42,324 bases of DNA from Meiothermus hypogaeus. Lineage in GTDB: Bacteria > Deinococcota > Deinococci > Deinococcales > Thermaceae. The stretch lies in the NCBI RefSeq assembly GCF_003574035.1, contig NZ_QWKY01000025.1, forward strand, positions 1 through 42,324, given 5' to 3'. Position 1 is the first letter of the stretch, and every line of letters begins with the position of its first letter. A program made the position numbers and the translations under genes. A model generated the notes under the pieces. That model saw nothing but the letters and a program-made list of their open reading frames with translations, made no database searches and had not been told where the DNA came from. Positions 22,423-30,793 of this stretch are shown here, in pieces.

Positions 22423-22911
22423 GTTTTTTTGTCTACATAGCTTTTTTTGTTCGGGTGTGTCCCAAAATCAACCAATAAACCCAAACTGCAAATCCCCCAA
22501 CCTCCCTCGGGGGCTATCGCCAACGAGTTACCGAGTTCCAGCAGGAAAACCGTTTGCGTCAGAGGGGCTGCTTCAAGTCAATTCGACCCCATCCACGAAG
22601 TCATATGCAAGGCCCCACTTTGGCCGCTCGTTGTGCAATGCAAAAGTCAGCCTTCGCTGTGTAGTCCGCAGTGAGCGCGGCTGCAAAACGAGTTGGGGGT
22701 GAGTTTCGACTGTGGTTGAAGCAGGGACGCACCTTCTCTGTTCCGACATCGGCTATCCACCAAAACCAAGCGATTTTTTTTCGCACCGTTATCAAACCAC
22801 GGACCATGGATTATCAGCCATGAACCATTTGCCTTAAGCCTTCGGCTTTGAGCTTGCCACAATCCGAGTCAATTTACCATTCGCTTAACATTTTCTTGCT
22901 TATATTGAAGC
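22423..22911. other. gene-free stretch with heptamer tract
   Basis: I see no convincing gene in this 489-bp gap. It begins with two T-rich runs just after the SpoIID-domain stop, possibly part of a weak terminator, and contains a heptamer-phased tract at 22789-22858. The end holds a promoter-like TATATT at 22901-22906, 5 nt before the next ATG. Open frames on both strands lack family features and ribosome-binding sites. Confidence 0.6.
22789..22858. repeat. heptamer-phased tract (10 units in register)
   Basis: Ten consecutive 7-nt units: TTATCAA ACCACGG, ACCATGG ATTATCA, GCCATGA ACCATTT, GCCTTAA GCCTTCG, GCTTTGA GCTTGCC. The unit type shifts along the tract from an ACCATGG form to a GCCTTCG/GCTTTGA form, but the register holds throughout. 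Confidence 0.75.
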
Positions 22912-24159
22912 ATGACCCTGCGCCATGCGTTGCTCAGCAGTGTGCTGATAATCGGGATGGTCAGTCCGGCACTGGCTTCCCCCGCCCAAGATCTGTTCGA
23001 CCAGGCCACCTTTCTTATTGGCTTTTACTACAACGGCCCGGCCAAAGTGCCCCCCTTCAGAGAACTCCGGCGGCAGTATCAGTCAGAGCTTGACCGGCTC
23101 TGCGCCCCCGAGCGTGACCGATGCGGCTTCGATAAGGCCAGGCAGGTCATCGCCCGCATCGTGCAAGACATTGCCGACCCCTTTACGGTGCTGATGACCC
23201 GCGAGCAGCTCATCGACGACCAGCGCTATGGGGCCGGTTTGGGGCCTGCGGCCCCCAGAATTGGGGTCTGGGTGCGCGAGACTCCCAGGGGGCTGGTGGT
23301 AAGCGAAGCCTTCCCCGGCGAACCCGCCTTCGAGGCGGGGTTGCGCCGCGGCGACCTGATTACCCAGATCGGCGGGCAACCCGCCACCCTGGCCCGGCTG
23401 AGCGCTGCCGAAACCGCTCGCAATGCCTTTAGCCTGAGCTACAGCCGCCAGGGCAATGCCCGCAATGCAAGCCTCACCCCCCGGGTGGCCGAGGCCACTA
23501 TGCGGCCCCGCCTCGAGATCAACAACGGCATCGCCTACCTGCGGATTTACCACCTCTATAGCTCCGACGAATACTCCACCGCTCAGCGCATCCACGATGC
23601 CGCTCGTCAGGCCGAACAGGCCGGGGTACGGGGCATGGTGATTGACCTGCGCGACGCCCTCACCGGTTACGACTCCGAAGCCCTGCTGGGGGCCGCTGCC
23701 TTCACGGGCAAGGGGGGTTTTATCTACGACCGGCGCTTCCAGGGGCAGGACGAAACCCACACCGTCGAAAACGGCAAGCTGTTTGTACAGGCCGAAGGGG
23801 GCGACAAAGAAGAACAAAGCGCTGTAGAACAGCCTTACCTGGCACGTATTCCATTGGTGGTGCTGGTCAACCGCAACACCATCAACTCCGCCGAGATGCT
23901 GGCTTACTTCTTGCAGGTTGCAGGCCGGGCCAAGGTAGTGGGCGAGCCCACCGCAGGTGCCCTGGGCATGTCAGGCAGCGCCGAGGGCCCTTTGCTCAAT
24001 GGCGAGTTTATTGCGGTCTCTTCGCTGCGAATGCGCAACCTGGATGGTTCGCCCTTCCCCCTCAAGGTAACCCCGGATGTAGCGGTAGTAGACGACCTGG
24101 ATGCCCTCGTTGCAGGGCGTGATGTGGTGCTGGAACGCGCCCTGGAAATGCTGCGGTAG
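22912..24159 (+). CDS. S41-peptidase paralogue, probably inactive (catalytic residues replaced)
   Basis: The 415-residue product has a signal peptide ending near LASPAQ. A helical N-terminal region is followed by a PDZ domain (about 115-190: SEAFPGEPAFEAGLRRGDLITQIGG) and an S41/tail-specific-protease core (about 200-410). Compared with Tsp/CtpB, the Ser nucleophile position is N325 (TINSAEM), with a Ser one residue later, and the Lys position is A350 (GEPTAGAL). The usual LRxNxGG loop is also degenerate (LRDALTGYDS). It is probably a non-catalytic or altered member, perhaps a partner or regulator of the active-looking paralogue encoded directly downstream. The two share the start of the mature region (SPAQDLFDQA and YYNGPA). 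Confidence 0.88.
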   Translation: MTLRHALLSSVLIIGMVSPALASPAQDLFDQATFLIGFYYNGPAKVPPFRELRRQYQSELDRLCAPERDRCGFDKARQVIARIVQDIADPFTVLMTREQLIDDQRYGAGLGPAAPRIGVWVRETPRGLVVSEAFPGEPAFEAGLRRGDLITQIGGQPATLARLSAAETARNAFSLSYSRQGNARNASLTPRVAEATMRPRLEINNGIAYLRIYHLYSSDEYSTAQRIHDAARQAEQAGVRGMVIDLRDALTGYDSEALLGAAAFTGKGGFIYDRRFQGQDETHTVENGKLFVQAEGGDKEEQSAVEQPYLARIPLVVLVNRNTINSAEMLAYFLQVAGRAKVVGEPTAGALGMSGSAEGPLLNGEFIAVSSLRMRNLDGSPFPLKVTPDVAVVDDLDALVAGRDVVLERALEMLR

Positions 24160-24168
24160 GTGGATGCT

Positions 24169-25446
24169 ATGCGAAAACTGTTTGCAACCCTGGCCCTGGT
24201 GCTTGGCTCGCTCTCGCTGGCCTCGCCCGCCCAAGACCTCTTCGATCAAGCCAGTTTTTACGTGGAGTTCTATTACAACGGCCCAGCCACCCTTAACCTC
24301 AAGGAGCTCACCGCTCGCTACCAGAGCGAGCTCGATCGCACCTGCGCACCCCAAAAAGACACCTGTTCCTACGACCAGGCAGTGCCCATCATTCAGCGCA
24401 TGGTCGGCGAATTGAACGACAACCACACCTACTACCTGAGCCCCGAAGCCCTGCGTGGCACCCGTGAGAGCCGCCAGGGCAACGCACCCTCCCGCACCCT
24501 GCGCATCGGCGTGACCCACCTACCCATTCCCGGTTCACGTGACCGCCTGGTAGTGGATGTGGTGGAGGGCGGCCCCGCCGACGAAGCCGGACTGGCCTAC
24601 GGCGACCGCATCATCGCGGTCAACGGTCGCCCGTTAAGCGAGCTACCCGACGATAACCAGGCTGCTCAGTTTCTGGTGCAATCAGTCCAAACGGGCCGCC
24701 CGGTGGTGCTTACTATCCTGCGTGGGCCCCAGCGCCAGCGCCTCGAGATTACCCTGACGGGCCGTGAGATCAACCTGGCCCGTTTCCCTTCGCTCAAAAT
24801 GCGGCCCGACGGGGTGGCGGTGCTCAAAATCCCCGACTTCGATGCCCAGGGCCAGGTGGGCCGCCGCGTACACGAGCTGGTACGCGAGGCCCAGCAGAAA
24901 AACGCCAGGGCGCTCATTCTGGAATTGCGTGGCAACAGCGGAGGCCTGCTCAACGAGATGATCTACTCGGCGGCGGCCTTCCTGGACGAGCCCTTCGTGG
25001 CTCTGGTAGACCGTTACCAGACCGAGCGCACCGAGTTCCGCATCCGCGATGGGCGCTTTATCGTGACCCGCAACGGCCAGAGCGAAAACGCCAACCTGCC
25101 CAGCCTGGCCCGTTGGCGCGGCCCCCTGGTGGTACTCATAGACGAAAACACCGCCTCGGGCGGGGAGTACCTGGCCTCCGCCATTCAGAAAGCCAGGCTG
25201 GCACCCCTCGTGGGGGTCGCTACCCTGGGCATCGGGAACACCACCACCCGCCCCCTCAACCTGATTAACGGAGGCGCCCTGAGCATCTCCTACAACCGGG
25301 CTTTCTTTGCCGATGGCTCCCCCTACCCCGCCAAGGCCACCCCCGATTTTGTGGTGGAGAATTCCCTCGAGCAACTCGCCAACAACGGGCGCGACCTGCC
25401 GCTCGAGAAGGCCCTGGAAGCCCTGGGCATCAAAGCCAACCGATAA
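24169..25446 (+). CDS. secreted S41-family peptidase with PDZ domain
   Basis: I chose the ATG at 24169, preceded by AGGTGG, over the GTG at 24160; the product is 425 residues. It has a signal peptide (MRKLFATLALVLGSLSLA), a helical region, a PDZ domain (VVDVVEGGPADEAGLAYGDRIIAVNG) and an S41 core. The LELRGNSGGLL loop is intact and the nucleophile Ser is present (DENTASGGEYL, S330). The Lys of the CtpA-type dyad is replaced (GVATLGIGN), as in other S41 branches that use different partner residues. It should cut exported or misfolded proteins in the cell envelope. It starts 9 nt after its paralogue and is probably cotranscribed. It converges on the ribosomal cluster at a shared hairpin. Confidence 0.9.
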   Translation: MRKLFATLALVLGSLSLASPAQDLFDQASFYVEFYYNGPATLNLKELTARYQSELDRTCAPQKDTCSYDQAVPIIQRMVGELNDNHTYYLSPEALRGTRESRQGNAPSRTLRIGVTHLPIPGSRDRLVVDVVEGGPADEAGLAYGDRIIAVNGRPLSELPDDNQAAQFLVQSVQTGRPVVLTILRGPQRQRLEITLTGREINLARFPSLKMRPDGVAVLKIPDFDAQGQVGRRVHELVREAQQKNARALILELRGNSGGLLNEMIYSAAAFLDEPFVALVDRYQTERTEFRIRDGRFIVTRNGQSENANLPSLARWRGPLVVLIDENTASGGEYLASAIQKARLAPLVGVATLGIGNTTTRPLNLINGGALSISYNRAFFADGSPYPAKATPDFVVENSLEQLANNGRDLPLEKALEALGIKANR

Positions 25447-25454
25447 AAGCGAGG

Positions 25455-25479
25455 GCAGGGTGGGTAGTACCCACCCTGC
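25455..25479. terminator. bidirectional hairpin between the S41 gene and the ribosomal cluster
   Basis: A perfect 11-bp stem pairs GCAGGGTGGGT with ACCCACCCTGC around a 3-nt loop, between the S41 stop (25446) and the rplQ stop (25496). On the minus strand it is followed a few bases later by TTTT, so it best fits the end of the alpha operon; it may also serve the plus-strand gene. Confidence 0.8.
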
Positions 25480-25495
25480 TCGACGCGATGCTGCT

Positions 25496-25981
25496 TTACT
25501 TTACCAACTCCACCAGGGCCAGTTGCGTGCCATCCCCCCGGCGGCGCTCCGCCAGCTTGAGGACGCGGGTATAGCCGCCTGGACGGTCGGCGTATTTGGG
25601 GGCTATTTCTTCGAATAGCTTCTTGACCAGCTTGGGGTCGTGCAGGTCGCGCAAGACCTGGCGGCGCAGGTGGTTACGCCGGGCATAGGCGGCCAGCTCT
25701 TCAGGTGTAGCCATGCGCTCGCCTTCCTGCAGGGGCAGTTCCTTGCCGTTCTTATCCTTGCGCTTGGTAAAGCGCACATTGTCGGGCACGGTTAGGGTGG
25801 GGGCTTTCTTGGCAGCGGAAATCAGGTTATCCACATAGCCCGCCAGTTCTTTGGCCTTGGGGATGGTGGTGGTGATTCTACCCTCCTCCGAAAGCAACAG
25901 GCTCTTGGCAAGGTTGCGGAACAGAGCCACGCGATGCGAGGAGTTCCTGTTAAGTTTTCTTCCAGCTTTCTGGTGACGCAT
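25496..25981 (-). CDS. rplQ: 50S ribosomal protein L17 with internal insertion
   Basis: L17 sits near the peptide exit tunnel of the large subunit. From the ATG at 25981 (AAGGAG 5 nt upstream) the protein is 161 residues. It starts [29 protein letters not shown] and ends [27 protein letters not shown], matching Thermus L17. Thermus L17 is 118 residues as I recall. The extra length falls mainly in one block after [11 protein letters not shown] and before [21 protein letters not shown], about 40 hydrophilic residues including [16 protein letters not shown]. It is the last gene of the alpha operon, and the longer frame to 26041 is not used. Confidence 0.96.
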   Translation of the reverse strand: MRHQKAGRKLNRNSSHRVALFRNLAKSLLLSEEGRITTTIPKAKELAGYVDNLISAAKKAPTLTVPDNVRFTKRKDKNGKELPLQEGERMATPEELAAYARRNHLRRQVLRDLHDPKLVKKLFEEIAPKYADRPGGYTRVLKLAERRRGDGTQLALVELVK

Positions 25982-26002
25982 CTTTGCTCCTTCGGAGCGT
26001 CG

Positions 26003-26030
26003 AGGGCCAGGAGTCCAGGGTCTAGCGCTT
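26003..26030. repeat. heptamer-phased tract (4 units)
   Basis: Units AGGGCCA GGAGTCC AGGGTCT AGCGCTT lie in the gap between rpoA and rplQ, so they are transcribed. They resemble the tract at 4854-4881. Confidence 0.55.
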
Positions 26031-26057
26031 TGGACGCCCAACCCAGTAGCCTCGACG

Positions 26058-27041
26058 CTAGTCTTTCATTACCAGCCCGTGCTGGGCCAGGCAGTCCTTG
26101 ATCTCCTGCAGGCTGCGATCGCCGATGCCCGGCACCTTCTTAAGTTCGCGTTCCGAAAGGGCCAGGAGGCTTTCCACGCTCTCGATGCCCTCTTCCTTGA
26201 GGTTATGCAGGACGCGGGTGGTCAGACCCAGGTCGTCCAGGGTCAGCCCTACCCCCTTGGAAACAGGGGCGGTTACGGGGGCTGCCGTAGAGGCAGAAGT
26301 GGCTACGGGGGTGACAGGGGCGGCTACCGGCGTGGGCTTGTGCTCGACCCGCACCACCGGCGATTGGTCGAAGAAACCCAGTTGTTCGCGCAGGATGGCT
26401 ACCGATTGTTGCAGCACATCCATGGGCGAGACCGCGCCATTGGTCCAGATGCGCAAGGTCAGCTTGTCCAGGTCGGTACGCTGGCCCAGACGGGTATCCT
26501 CGACCTGGTAGGCCACGCGGCGCACAGGGGAGTAGAGGGCATCCACCGGGATGGAGGAGATACGGTCTTTGATGCCGTGTTTTTCCGCTGGCACGTATCC
26601 GGTTCCTTCGTCTACCCGCACTTCCATCACCAGCTTGCCCTTGTCCTCCAGGGTAGCAATGTACTGATCGGGGTTAACGATTTCGGCATCGGGAGGGCAC
26701 TCGAGGTCGCGGGCATACACCACTTTGGGGCCGCTGGCCCGCAGGGTGAGGGTCTTGGGGCCGCTGCCGGGGTTGGCAAAGCGAACCACCAGCTCTTTCA
26801 GGTTCAAAATAAGCTGAATGGCATCTTCCTTGACCCCTGGAATGGTGGAAAACTCATGCAGGACGTCTTCGATGTAGACACTGGTAACAGCCGTACCGGG
26901 AATCGAGGAAAGCAAAATTCGGCGCAGGGGGTTGCCCAGGGTTACGCCGAAACCCCGCTCGAGGGGCTCGAGCACAAACTCGCCGTAGTTTCCGTCAATG
27001 CGGGCGTTGAAGACGGGGGCTTTGGTCTTGGTGGTTTCCAA
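26058..27041 (-). CDS. rpoA: DNA-directed RNA polymerase alpha subunit
   Basis: The start codon is TTG at 27041, with GAGGAGG 7 nt upstream; it gives [17 protein letters not shown], equivalent to the Thermus start. The 327-residue protein has the N-terminal dimerisation domain ([40 protein letters not shown]) that assembles the enzyme. A long Ala/Pro/Thr/Val linker follows (about residues 240-262), then a C-terminal domain with [42 protein letters not shown] that binds UP-element DNA and activators. It is about a dozen residues longer than Thermus alpha, mostly in the linker. It lies between rpsD and rplQ, the usual alpha operon order. Confidence 0.98.
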   Translation of the reverse strand: METTKTKAPVFNARIDGNYGEFVLEPLERGFGVTLGNPLRRILLSSIPGTAVTSVYIEDVLHEFSTIPGVKEDAIQLILNLKELVVRFANPGSGPKTLTLRASGPKVVYARDLECPPDAEIVNPDQYIATLEDKGKLVMEVRVDEGTGYVPAEKHGIKDRISSIPVDALYSPVRRVAYQVEDTRLGQRTDLDKLTLRIWTNGAVSPMDVLQQSVAILREQLGFFDQSPVVRVEHKPTPVAAPVTPVATSASTAAPVTAPVSKGVGLTLDDLGLTTRVLHNLKEEGIESVESLLALSERELKKVPGIGDRSLQEIKDCLAQHGLVMKD

Positions 27042-27064
27042 ACTAGAACCTCCTCGGAGGTGTC

Positions 27065-27127
27065 AATAGCTGATAGCGAATGGTGCTTTGCTATCGGCCA
27101 ACGGCTATGAGCGATGGACTATCGGGA
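27065..27127. repeat. heptamer-phased tract (9 units in register)
   Basis: Nine units AATAGCT GATAGCG, AATGGTG CTTTGCT, ATCGGCC AACGGCT, ATGAGCG ATGGACT ATCGGGA run through the rpsD-rpoA gap and just into the rpsD stop (27119). They include a possible GATAGC/GCTATC stem. The tract is transcribed within the alpha operon, directly before the rpoA leader. Confidence 0.75.
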
Positions 27128-27736
27128 GTAGAACTCGATCACCAGTTGTTCGTTCACCGGCAAGGACAGCATTTCCCGCTCAGGCACGCGCAAGAAGCGT
27201 CCGGTCATGGTGTCGGCGTTGAACTCCAACCAGGGGAAGGTCTTGCGGTTTTTGAAGCGTTCGACATTCTGCACGATGAAATCCATCTTCTTTGCTTTTT
27301 CCGATACCTTGAGTTCGTCGCCCTGGCGCAGGCGATAACCAGGAACCGTCACCCGCTTGCCATTGACCAGGATGTGGCCATGGCGCACAAACTGACGAGC
27401 CTGACGGCGGGTAGAGGCAATACCCATGCGGAACACCACATTATCCAGACGGCTCTCAAGCAATTGCAAGAAAACCGTACCGGTCACGCCCTTCTTACGG
27501 CTGGCCTCTTCGAAGAGGTTGCGGAACTGCGTTTCCGAGACATCGTAGATGAAGCGCAGTTTTTGCTTCTCACGCAGACGCACTGCAAAATCGGAGGGGC
27601 GACCTCTGCGCTTCTGGCCGTGCTGGCCCGGCGCATAGGGGCGGCGATCCAGGTACTTTTGAACTTTTTCGGTCTCGGCCACGTTCACCCCAAGGTGACG
27701 TGCCACTTTTACGATTGGCCCTCTATAACGACCCAT
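27119..27736 (-). CDS. rpsD: 30S ribosomal protein S4, zinc-ligand-free form
   Basis: S4 is a primary 16S rRNA binder of the small-subunit body. The 205-residue protein has [38 protein letters not shown] and the S4 RNA-binding domain ([40 protein letters not shown]). The N-terminal 45 residues contain no Cys, whereas Thermus S4 carries a four-Cys zinc site there. Segment [25 protein letters not shown] replaces it. This is the C-minus form known from many bacteria. A heptamer tract separates it from rpoA. Confidence 0.97.
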   Translation of the reverse strand: MGRYRGPIVKVARHLGVNVAETEKVQKYLDRRPYAPGQHGQKRRGRPSDFAVRLREKQKLRFIYDVSETQFRNLFEEASRKKGVTGTVFLQLLESRLDNVVFRMGIASTRRQARQFVRHGHILVNGKRVTVPGYRLRQGDELKVSEKAKKMDFIVQNVERFKNRKTFPWLEFNADTMTGRFLRVPEREMLSLPVNEQLVIEFYSR

Positions 27737-27849
27737 TCTTTCTCCTCCATCGGTCAGGAAGCCAACTTATTCATACTGCTTTTCCGACCGGGTTCCCAGG
27801 GTATGCGGGGCGAAGCAGGGAACCAAAGTTTCACCCCAGCAACCAACCT

Positions 27850-28251
27850 TCAAATCGTCTTGCGGAACTTCTTGCGGGGACGGCAGCCGTTGTGCGGCAA
27901 GGGGGTATCGTCCACAATCGAGCGCACCTGGAGCCCACTGGCCTGCAAAGCCCGGATGGCTTGCTCGCGGCCTGCCCCCGTGCCCCGTACCACCACTTCC
28001 ACGCTGCTCATCCCAAAGCCTTGGGCTTTCTTGGCCGCGTCCATTGCCGCCAACTGCGCGGCGTAGGGCGTACCCTTGCGGCTGCCTTTGTAGCCGATCA
28101 CCCCACCCGACGACCAGGTGACCGGGTGACCGTTGGTATCGGTAATGGTCACGATGGTGTTGTTGTAGGAGGCGTGAATAAACGCCTTTCCCATGCTAAC
28201 CTGACGCTTAACTTTTTTCTTACGACTGGTGGCAGCTTTTTTCTCAGCCAT
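27850..28251 (-). CDS. rpsK: 30S ribosomal protein S11
   Basis: S11 lies on the platform of the small subunit near the mRNA exit. I chose the ATG at 28251 (GAGGAG 3 nt upstream), giving 133 residues beginning [38 protein letters not shown]. The conserved [50 protein letters not shown] and the C-terminal [17 protein letters not shown] match Thermus S11. The frame to 28275 adds eight residues and is not favoured. Gaps of 160 bp before and 113 bp after it are wider than most in the cluster. Confidence 0.97.
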   Translation of the reverse strand: MAEKKAATSRKKKVKRQVSMGKAFIHASYNNTIVTITDTNGHPVTWSSGGVIGYKGSRKGTPYAAQLAAMDAAKKAQGFGMSSVEVVVRGTGAGREQAIRALQASGLQVRSIVDDTPLPHNGCRPRKKFRKTI

Positions 28252-28411
28252 ACTCTCCTCGCGTTTGCTCCACACAAAAATGGGGGTGAAGCTCTATCAG
28301 GAGTCTCAACTGGCGTGTACACGATGCACTATTGCAGCATCTACGTTCCAGCTTTATCAGAGGGCGGTGGGCAGCGCAAAAAGTGTTTGACCCACCAGCC
28401 AAAACCCCACT

Positions 28412-28792
28412 TTATTTGCGGGGTGCCTTTTTCTTACCGGCCACGGTCTTGCGGGGACCTTTGCGGGTGCGGGCGTTGGTACGGGTACGCTGTCCCCGCA
28501 CAGGCAATCCACGGCGGTGGCGCAATCCCCGGTAACAACCGATATCCATCAGGCGCTTGATATTGCTTGCAACCTCGGCGCGCAGCTCACCCTCGAGTTT
28601 GTAGGTGTTCTCCACAAACTCGCGCAGCCTGGCTACCTCGGCCTCGGTCAGGTCTTTGACCCGGGTGGCCGGATTGACGTTGGTAGCAGCAAGGGCCTCT
28701 TTCGCACGGGCCGGGCCCACTCCATACACGTAGGTCAGGGCAATGTCCACACGCTTGTTGCGGGGGATTTCCACACCAGAAATACGAGCCAT
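28412..28792 (-). CDS. rpsM: 30S ribosomal protein S13
   Basis: S13 sits in the small-subunit head and contacts 50S and the P-site tRNA. The 126-residue protein begins [34 protein letters not shown] and has [41 protein letters not shown], the full-length basic tail. An almost perfect Shine-Dalgarno sequence (AAGGAGGTGA) precedes the ATG. After the stop a weak hairpin (5-bp ACCCC/GGGGT stem followed by TTTT) may lower expression of downstream genes; this is tentative. Confidence 0.98.
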   Translation of the reverse strand: MARISGVEIPRNKRVDIALTYVYGVGPARAKEALAATNVNPATRVKDLTEAEVARLREFVENTYKLEGELRAEVASNIKRLMDIGCYRGLRHRRGLPVRGQRTRTNARTRKGPRKTVAGKKKAPRK

Positions 28793-28819
28793 CTCTTCAC
28801 CTCCTTTCTAGATTCCCAA

Positions 28820-28933
28820 TCAGCCTTGACGCTGCTTGTGGGTCGGGTCTTCGCAGATCACGTACACGCGACCGTGGCGCTTGATGACCTTGCATTTATC
28901 GCACATTTTCTTCACTGAGGTACGCACTTTCAT
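28820..28933 (-). CDS. rpmJ: 50S ribosomal protein L36, zinc-binding form
   Basis: This 37-residue protein begins [20 protein letters not shown] and ends [11 protein letters not shown]. It keeps the C-x2-C...C-x4-H zinc ligands (C11, C14, C27, H32), so it is the C-plus form. The order infA-rpmJ-rpsM is the standard one. A GGAG-like ribosome-binding site lies 5 nt before the ATG. Confidence 0.97.
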   Translation of the reverse strand: MKVRTSVKKMCDKCKVIKRHGRVYVICEDPTHKQRQG

Positions 28934-28976
28934 GGTTTCTCCTTAGGAAGCGCACAAAACGCTCCAGCTCAAACGA

Positions 28977-29195
28977 TTACCTTCTGTAAACAATCCTGCC
29001 CCGACTGGGATCGTAGGGGGTAATCTCGACTACCACCCGGTCTCCGGGCAGAATGCGGATGTAGTTCATGCGCATCTTGCCAGAAATGTAGCAGAGGATC
29101 TCGGGGCCGTTGTCGAGTTGGACCCGGAAGGTGGTGTTGGGCAACGCTTCGGTGATAACCCCTTCGGCTCGAATTGTGTCTTTTTCTTTGGCCAA
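28977..29195 (-). CDS. infA: translation initiation factor IF-1
   Basis: IF-1 blocks the A site during initiation. The frame starts at TTG 29193-29195, with AGGAGG 6 nt upstream, giving the 72-residue protein [20 protein letters not shown] followed by [52 protein letters not shown]. This equals the length and sequence pattern of Thermus IF-1 (an S1/OB fold). No ATG is available in the right place, so TTG is the best-supported start. The gene lies between map and rpmJ. Confidence 0.96.
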   Translation of the reverse strand: MAKEKDTIRAEGVITEALPNTTFRVQLDNGPEILCYISGKMRMNYIRILPGDRVVVEITPYDPSRGRIVYRR

Positions 29196-29221
29196 GCACT
29201 TCCTCCTAGCGCAAATCCTGG

Positions 29222-30013
29222 CTATCGTCCGATCGGCACAGATTTCTGGCTCCCCGTCAAGAGGCGAGGGCCAGACTCGGTAATCAGCACCGTGTTTTCG
29301 TAGTGGGCCGCCAGGTTGCCTTTGCCAACCGTGGCCGTCCAACCATCCGCCAATATTACCATCTTGGCAGGGTACAAAGCAACCATCGGCTCGAAGGCCA
29401 GGGTCATGCCGGGGCGCAACTTGGGGCCTTTGCCGGGTTCACCGTAGTTGGGCACCTGGGGGTCTTCGTGCAGCTCACGCCCCACCCCATGTCCCACCAT
29501 CTCGCGGATGCACCACAGACCATGCTGCTTCTCTACAAAATCCTGTACGGCTGCCGCCACATCGCCAATGCGTTTGCCAGGCTGTAGAAGCTCCAATCCC
29601 AACCAGAAGGCTTCCTCGGTCACCTGCATCAGCTTCTGAGCTTCGGGCGAAACCTTGCCCACGGCATAGGTGCGCGCCATGTCGGTGGTATAGCCATCGT
29701 GGGTGAAAAGGAAGTCGATCTTCAAAAGCTCGCCTTCGCGCAAAGGGCGCTTGGAGGGAAAGCCGTGCACCACCACATCGTCGATAGACATGCAAGTTGC
29801 ACTGGGATAAGGCACCTGCCCACCCGCCCGGTAGCCGATCTGGGGTGCCTTTCCTCCTACCCGTTGAATGGCCCGCAGGATCATCTGGTCGAGCTCGAGG
29901 GTACTCACCCCAGGCCGAATATGCGGCTCCACTTCGGCAAAAATGGCGGTATGAAGCTGACCGGTTTTGGTCATCTTCTCGATTTCCCAGGGCGATTTGA
30001 TGTGGATAGCCAT
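29222..30013 (-). CDS. map: methionine aminopeptidase type I
   Basis: Map removes the N-terminal Met from nascent proteins using two metal ions. The 263-residue product has the five metal ligands of the family: D100 (LLKIDF), D111 (YTTDMART), H175 ([14 protein letters not shown]), E208 (LAFEPMV) and E239 (HYENTVLIT). His83 in VHGFPS is the usual substrate-site His. Length and lack of an N-terminal extension fit type Ia. It follows adk by 26 bp in the usual secY-adk-map-infA order. No strong ribosome-binding site precedes the ATG. Confidence 0.97.
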   Translation of the reverse strand: MAIHIKSPWEIEKMTKTGQLHTAIFAEVEPHIRPGVSTLELDQMILRAIQRVGGKAPQIGYRAGGQVPYPSATCMSIDDVVVHGFPSKRPLREGELLKIDFLFTHDGYTTDMARTYAVGKVSPEAQKLMQVTEEAFWLGLELLQPGKRIGDVAAAVQDFVEKQHGLWCIREMVGHGVGRELHEDPQVPNYGEPGKGPKLRPGMTLAFEPMVALYPAKMVILADGWTATVGKGNLAAHYENTVLITESGPRLLTGSQKSVPIGR

Positions 30014-30039
30014 AAATTTGGGATCAAAGGCCGCAGTCT

Positions 30040-30612
30040 CTAGGCCCGGACACCTAAAGCCTCCTGGATCGCCTGGTAGACCTCGTCCACCTTGCCCAGT
30101 CCATTGATTTCTTTAAGGCTACCGGTCTTTTTATAGTAATCCACCAGGGGCTGGGTTTTCTGGCGGTACTCGGTCATGCGGGCCCGGATGGTCTCCTCGT
30201 TATCGTCTGAGCGGCCTTCTTCCAGCGCCCGGCCCAGCAAGCGCCGCACCAGTTCGTCTTCGGGAGCCGTTACCAGCAAAACCCCCAGCAAGCGAATATG
30301 CTGCTCTTGCAAAAGCCGATCCAGGGCTTCCGCCTGGGCCAGGGTGCGGGGAAAACCATCAAAGATGACCTTGGGATCGGGCATGGCGGCTAGTTCTGCT
30401 CCAATAAGCCCCAGAATGATCTCGTCCGGAACCAGTTTCCCGGCATCCATGATGGGCTTGGCCAGCTTGCCCAGCTCGGTGCCACGGGCCACGTGGCTGC
30501 GCAAGATGTCGCCTGTCGAAAGCTGTTTGAACCCCATCTCGGAGGCCAGACGCTTGGCCTGGGTACCCTTGCCTGCGCCGGGGGGGCCTAGGAAGATGAC
30601 AGCCTCTGCCAT
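30040..30612 (-). CDS. adk: adenylate kinase, short form
   Basis: Adk interconverts AMP + ATP and 2 ADP. The 190-residue protein has the P-loop LGPPGAGKGTQAKRL (residues 8-22), the AMP-binding STGDILR and VIFDGFPRTLAQAEAL, and a short LID region (RLLGRALEEGRSDDNEETIRARM). It has no zinc-binding Cys, as in the short-form enzymes. It is the first of the adk-map-infA group and is separated from secY by a 181-bp gap containing a heptamer tract. An AGGAG sequence lies about 11 nt before the ATG. Confidence 0.97.
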   Translation of the reverse strand: MAEAVIFLGPPGAGKGTQAKRLASEMGFKQLSTGDILRSHVARGTELGKLAKPIMDAGKLVPDEIILGLIGAELAAMPDPKVIFDGFPRTLAQAEALDRLLQEQHIRLLGVLLVTAPEDELVRRLLGRALEEGRSDDNEETIRARMTEYRQKTQPLVDYYKKTGSLKEINGLGKVDEVYQAIQEALGVRA

Positions 30613-30732
30613 ATCTTTAACCGTCTCCTTATCGCGTTTCCACTCTTCTTATTGCCTGCGTAGATCCCACACTCCGTCCGGCAGGGCCGATGATCTACAA
30701 ATCAATAGCTGATTGCAGAAATTTGCGGCATC

Positions 30733-30760
30733 TTTAACCCTAGACCCTTGTCCCTCGGCA
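30733..30760. repeat. heptamer-phased tract (4 units)
   Basis: Units TTTAACC CTAGACC CTTGTCC CTCGGCA lie in the secY-adk gap within the operon. The reverse complement of CTAGACC-like units matches the GGTC-rich tracts at 4854 and 26003. Confidence 0.55.
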
Positions 30761-30793
30761 TTTGAGGATCCGCGACGTCTGAAATTACCTACC

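Noticed and set aside
22403-22862. Several open frames of 68-99 residues on both strands in the gap before the S41 genes
   Set aside because: They overlap each other, include a heptamer tract and lack ribosome-binding sites or recognisable motifs.
26079-28066. Long plus-strand open frames (over 300 residues) opposite rpoA and rpsD
   Set aside because: They are antisense shadows of highly conserved genes in GC-rich DNA, with no domain pattern of their own.
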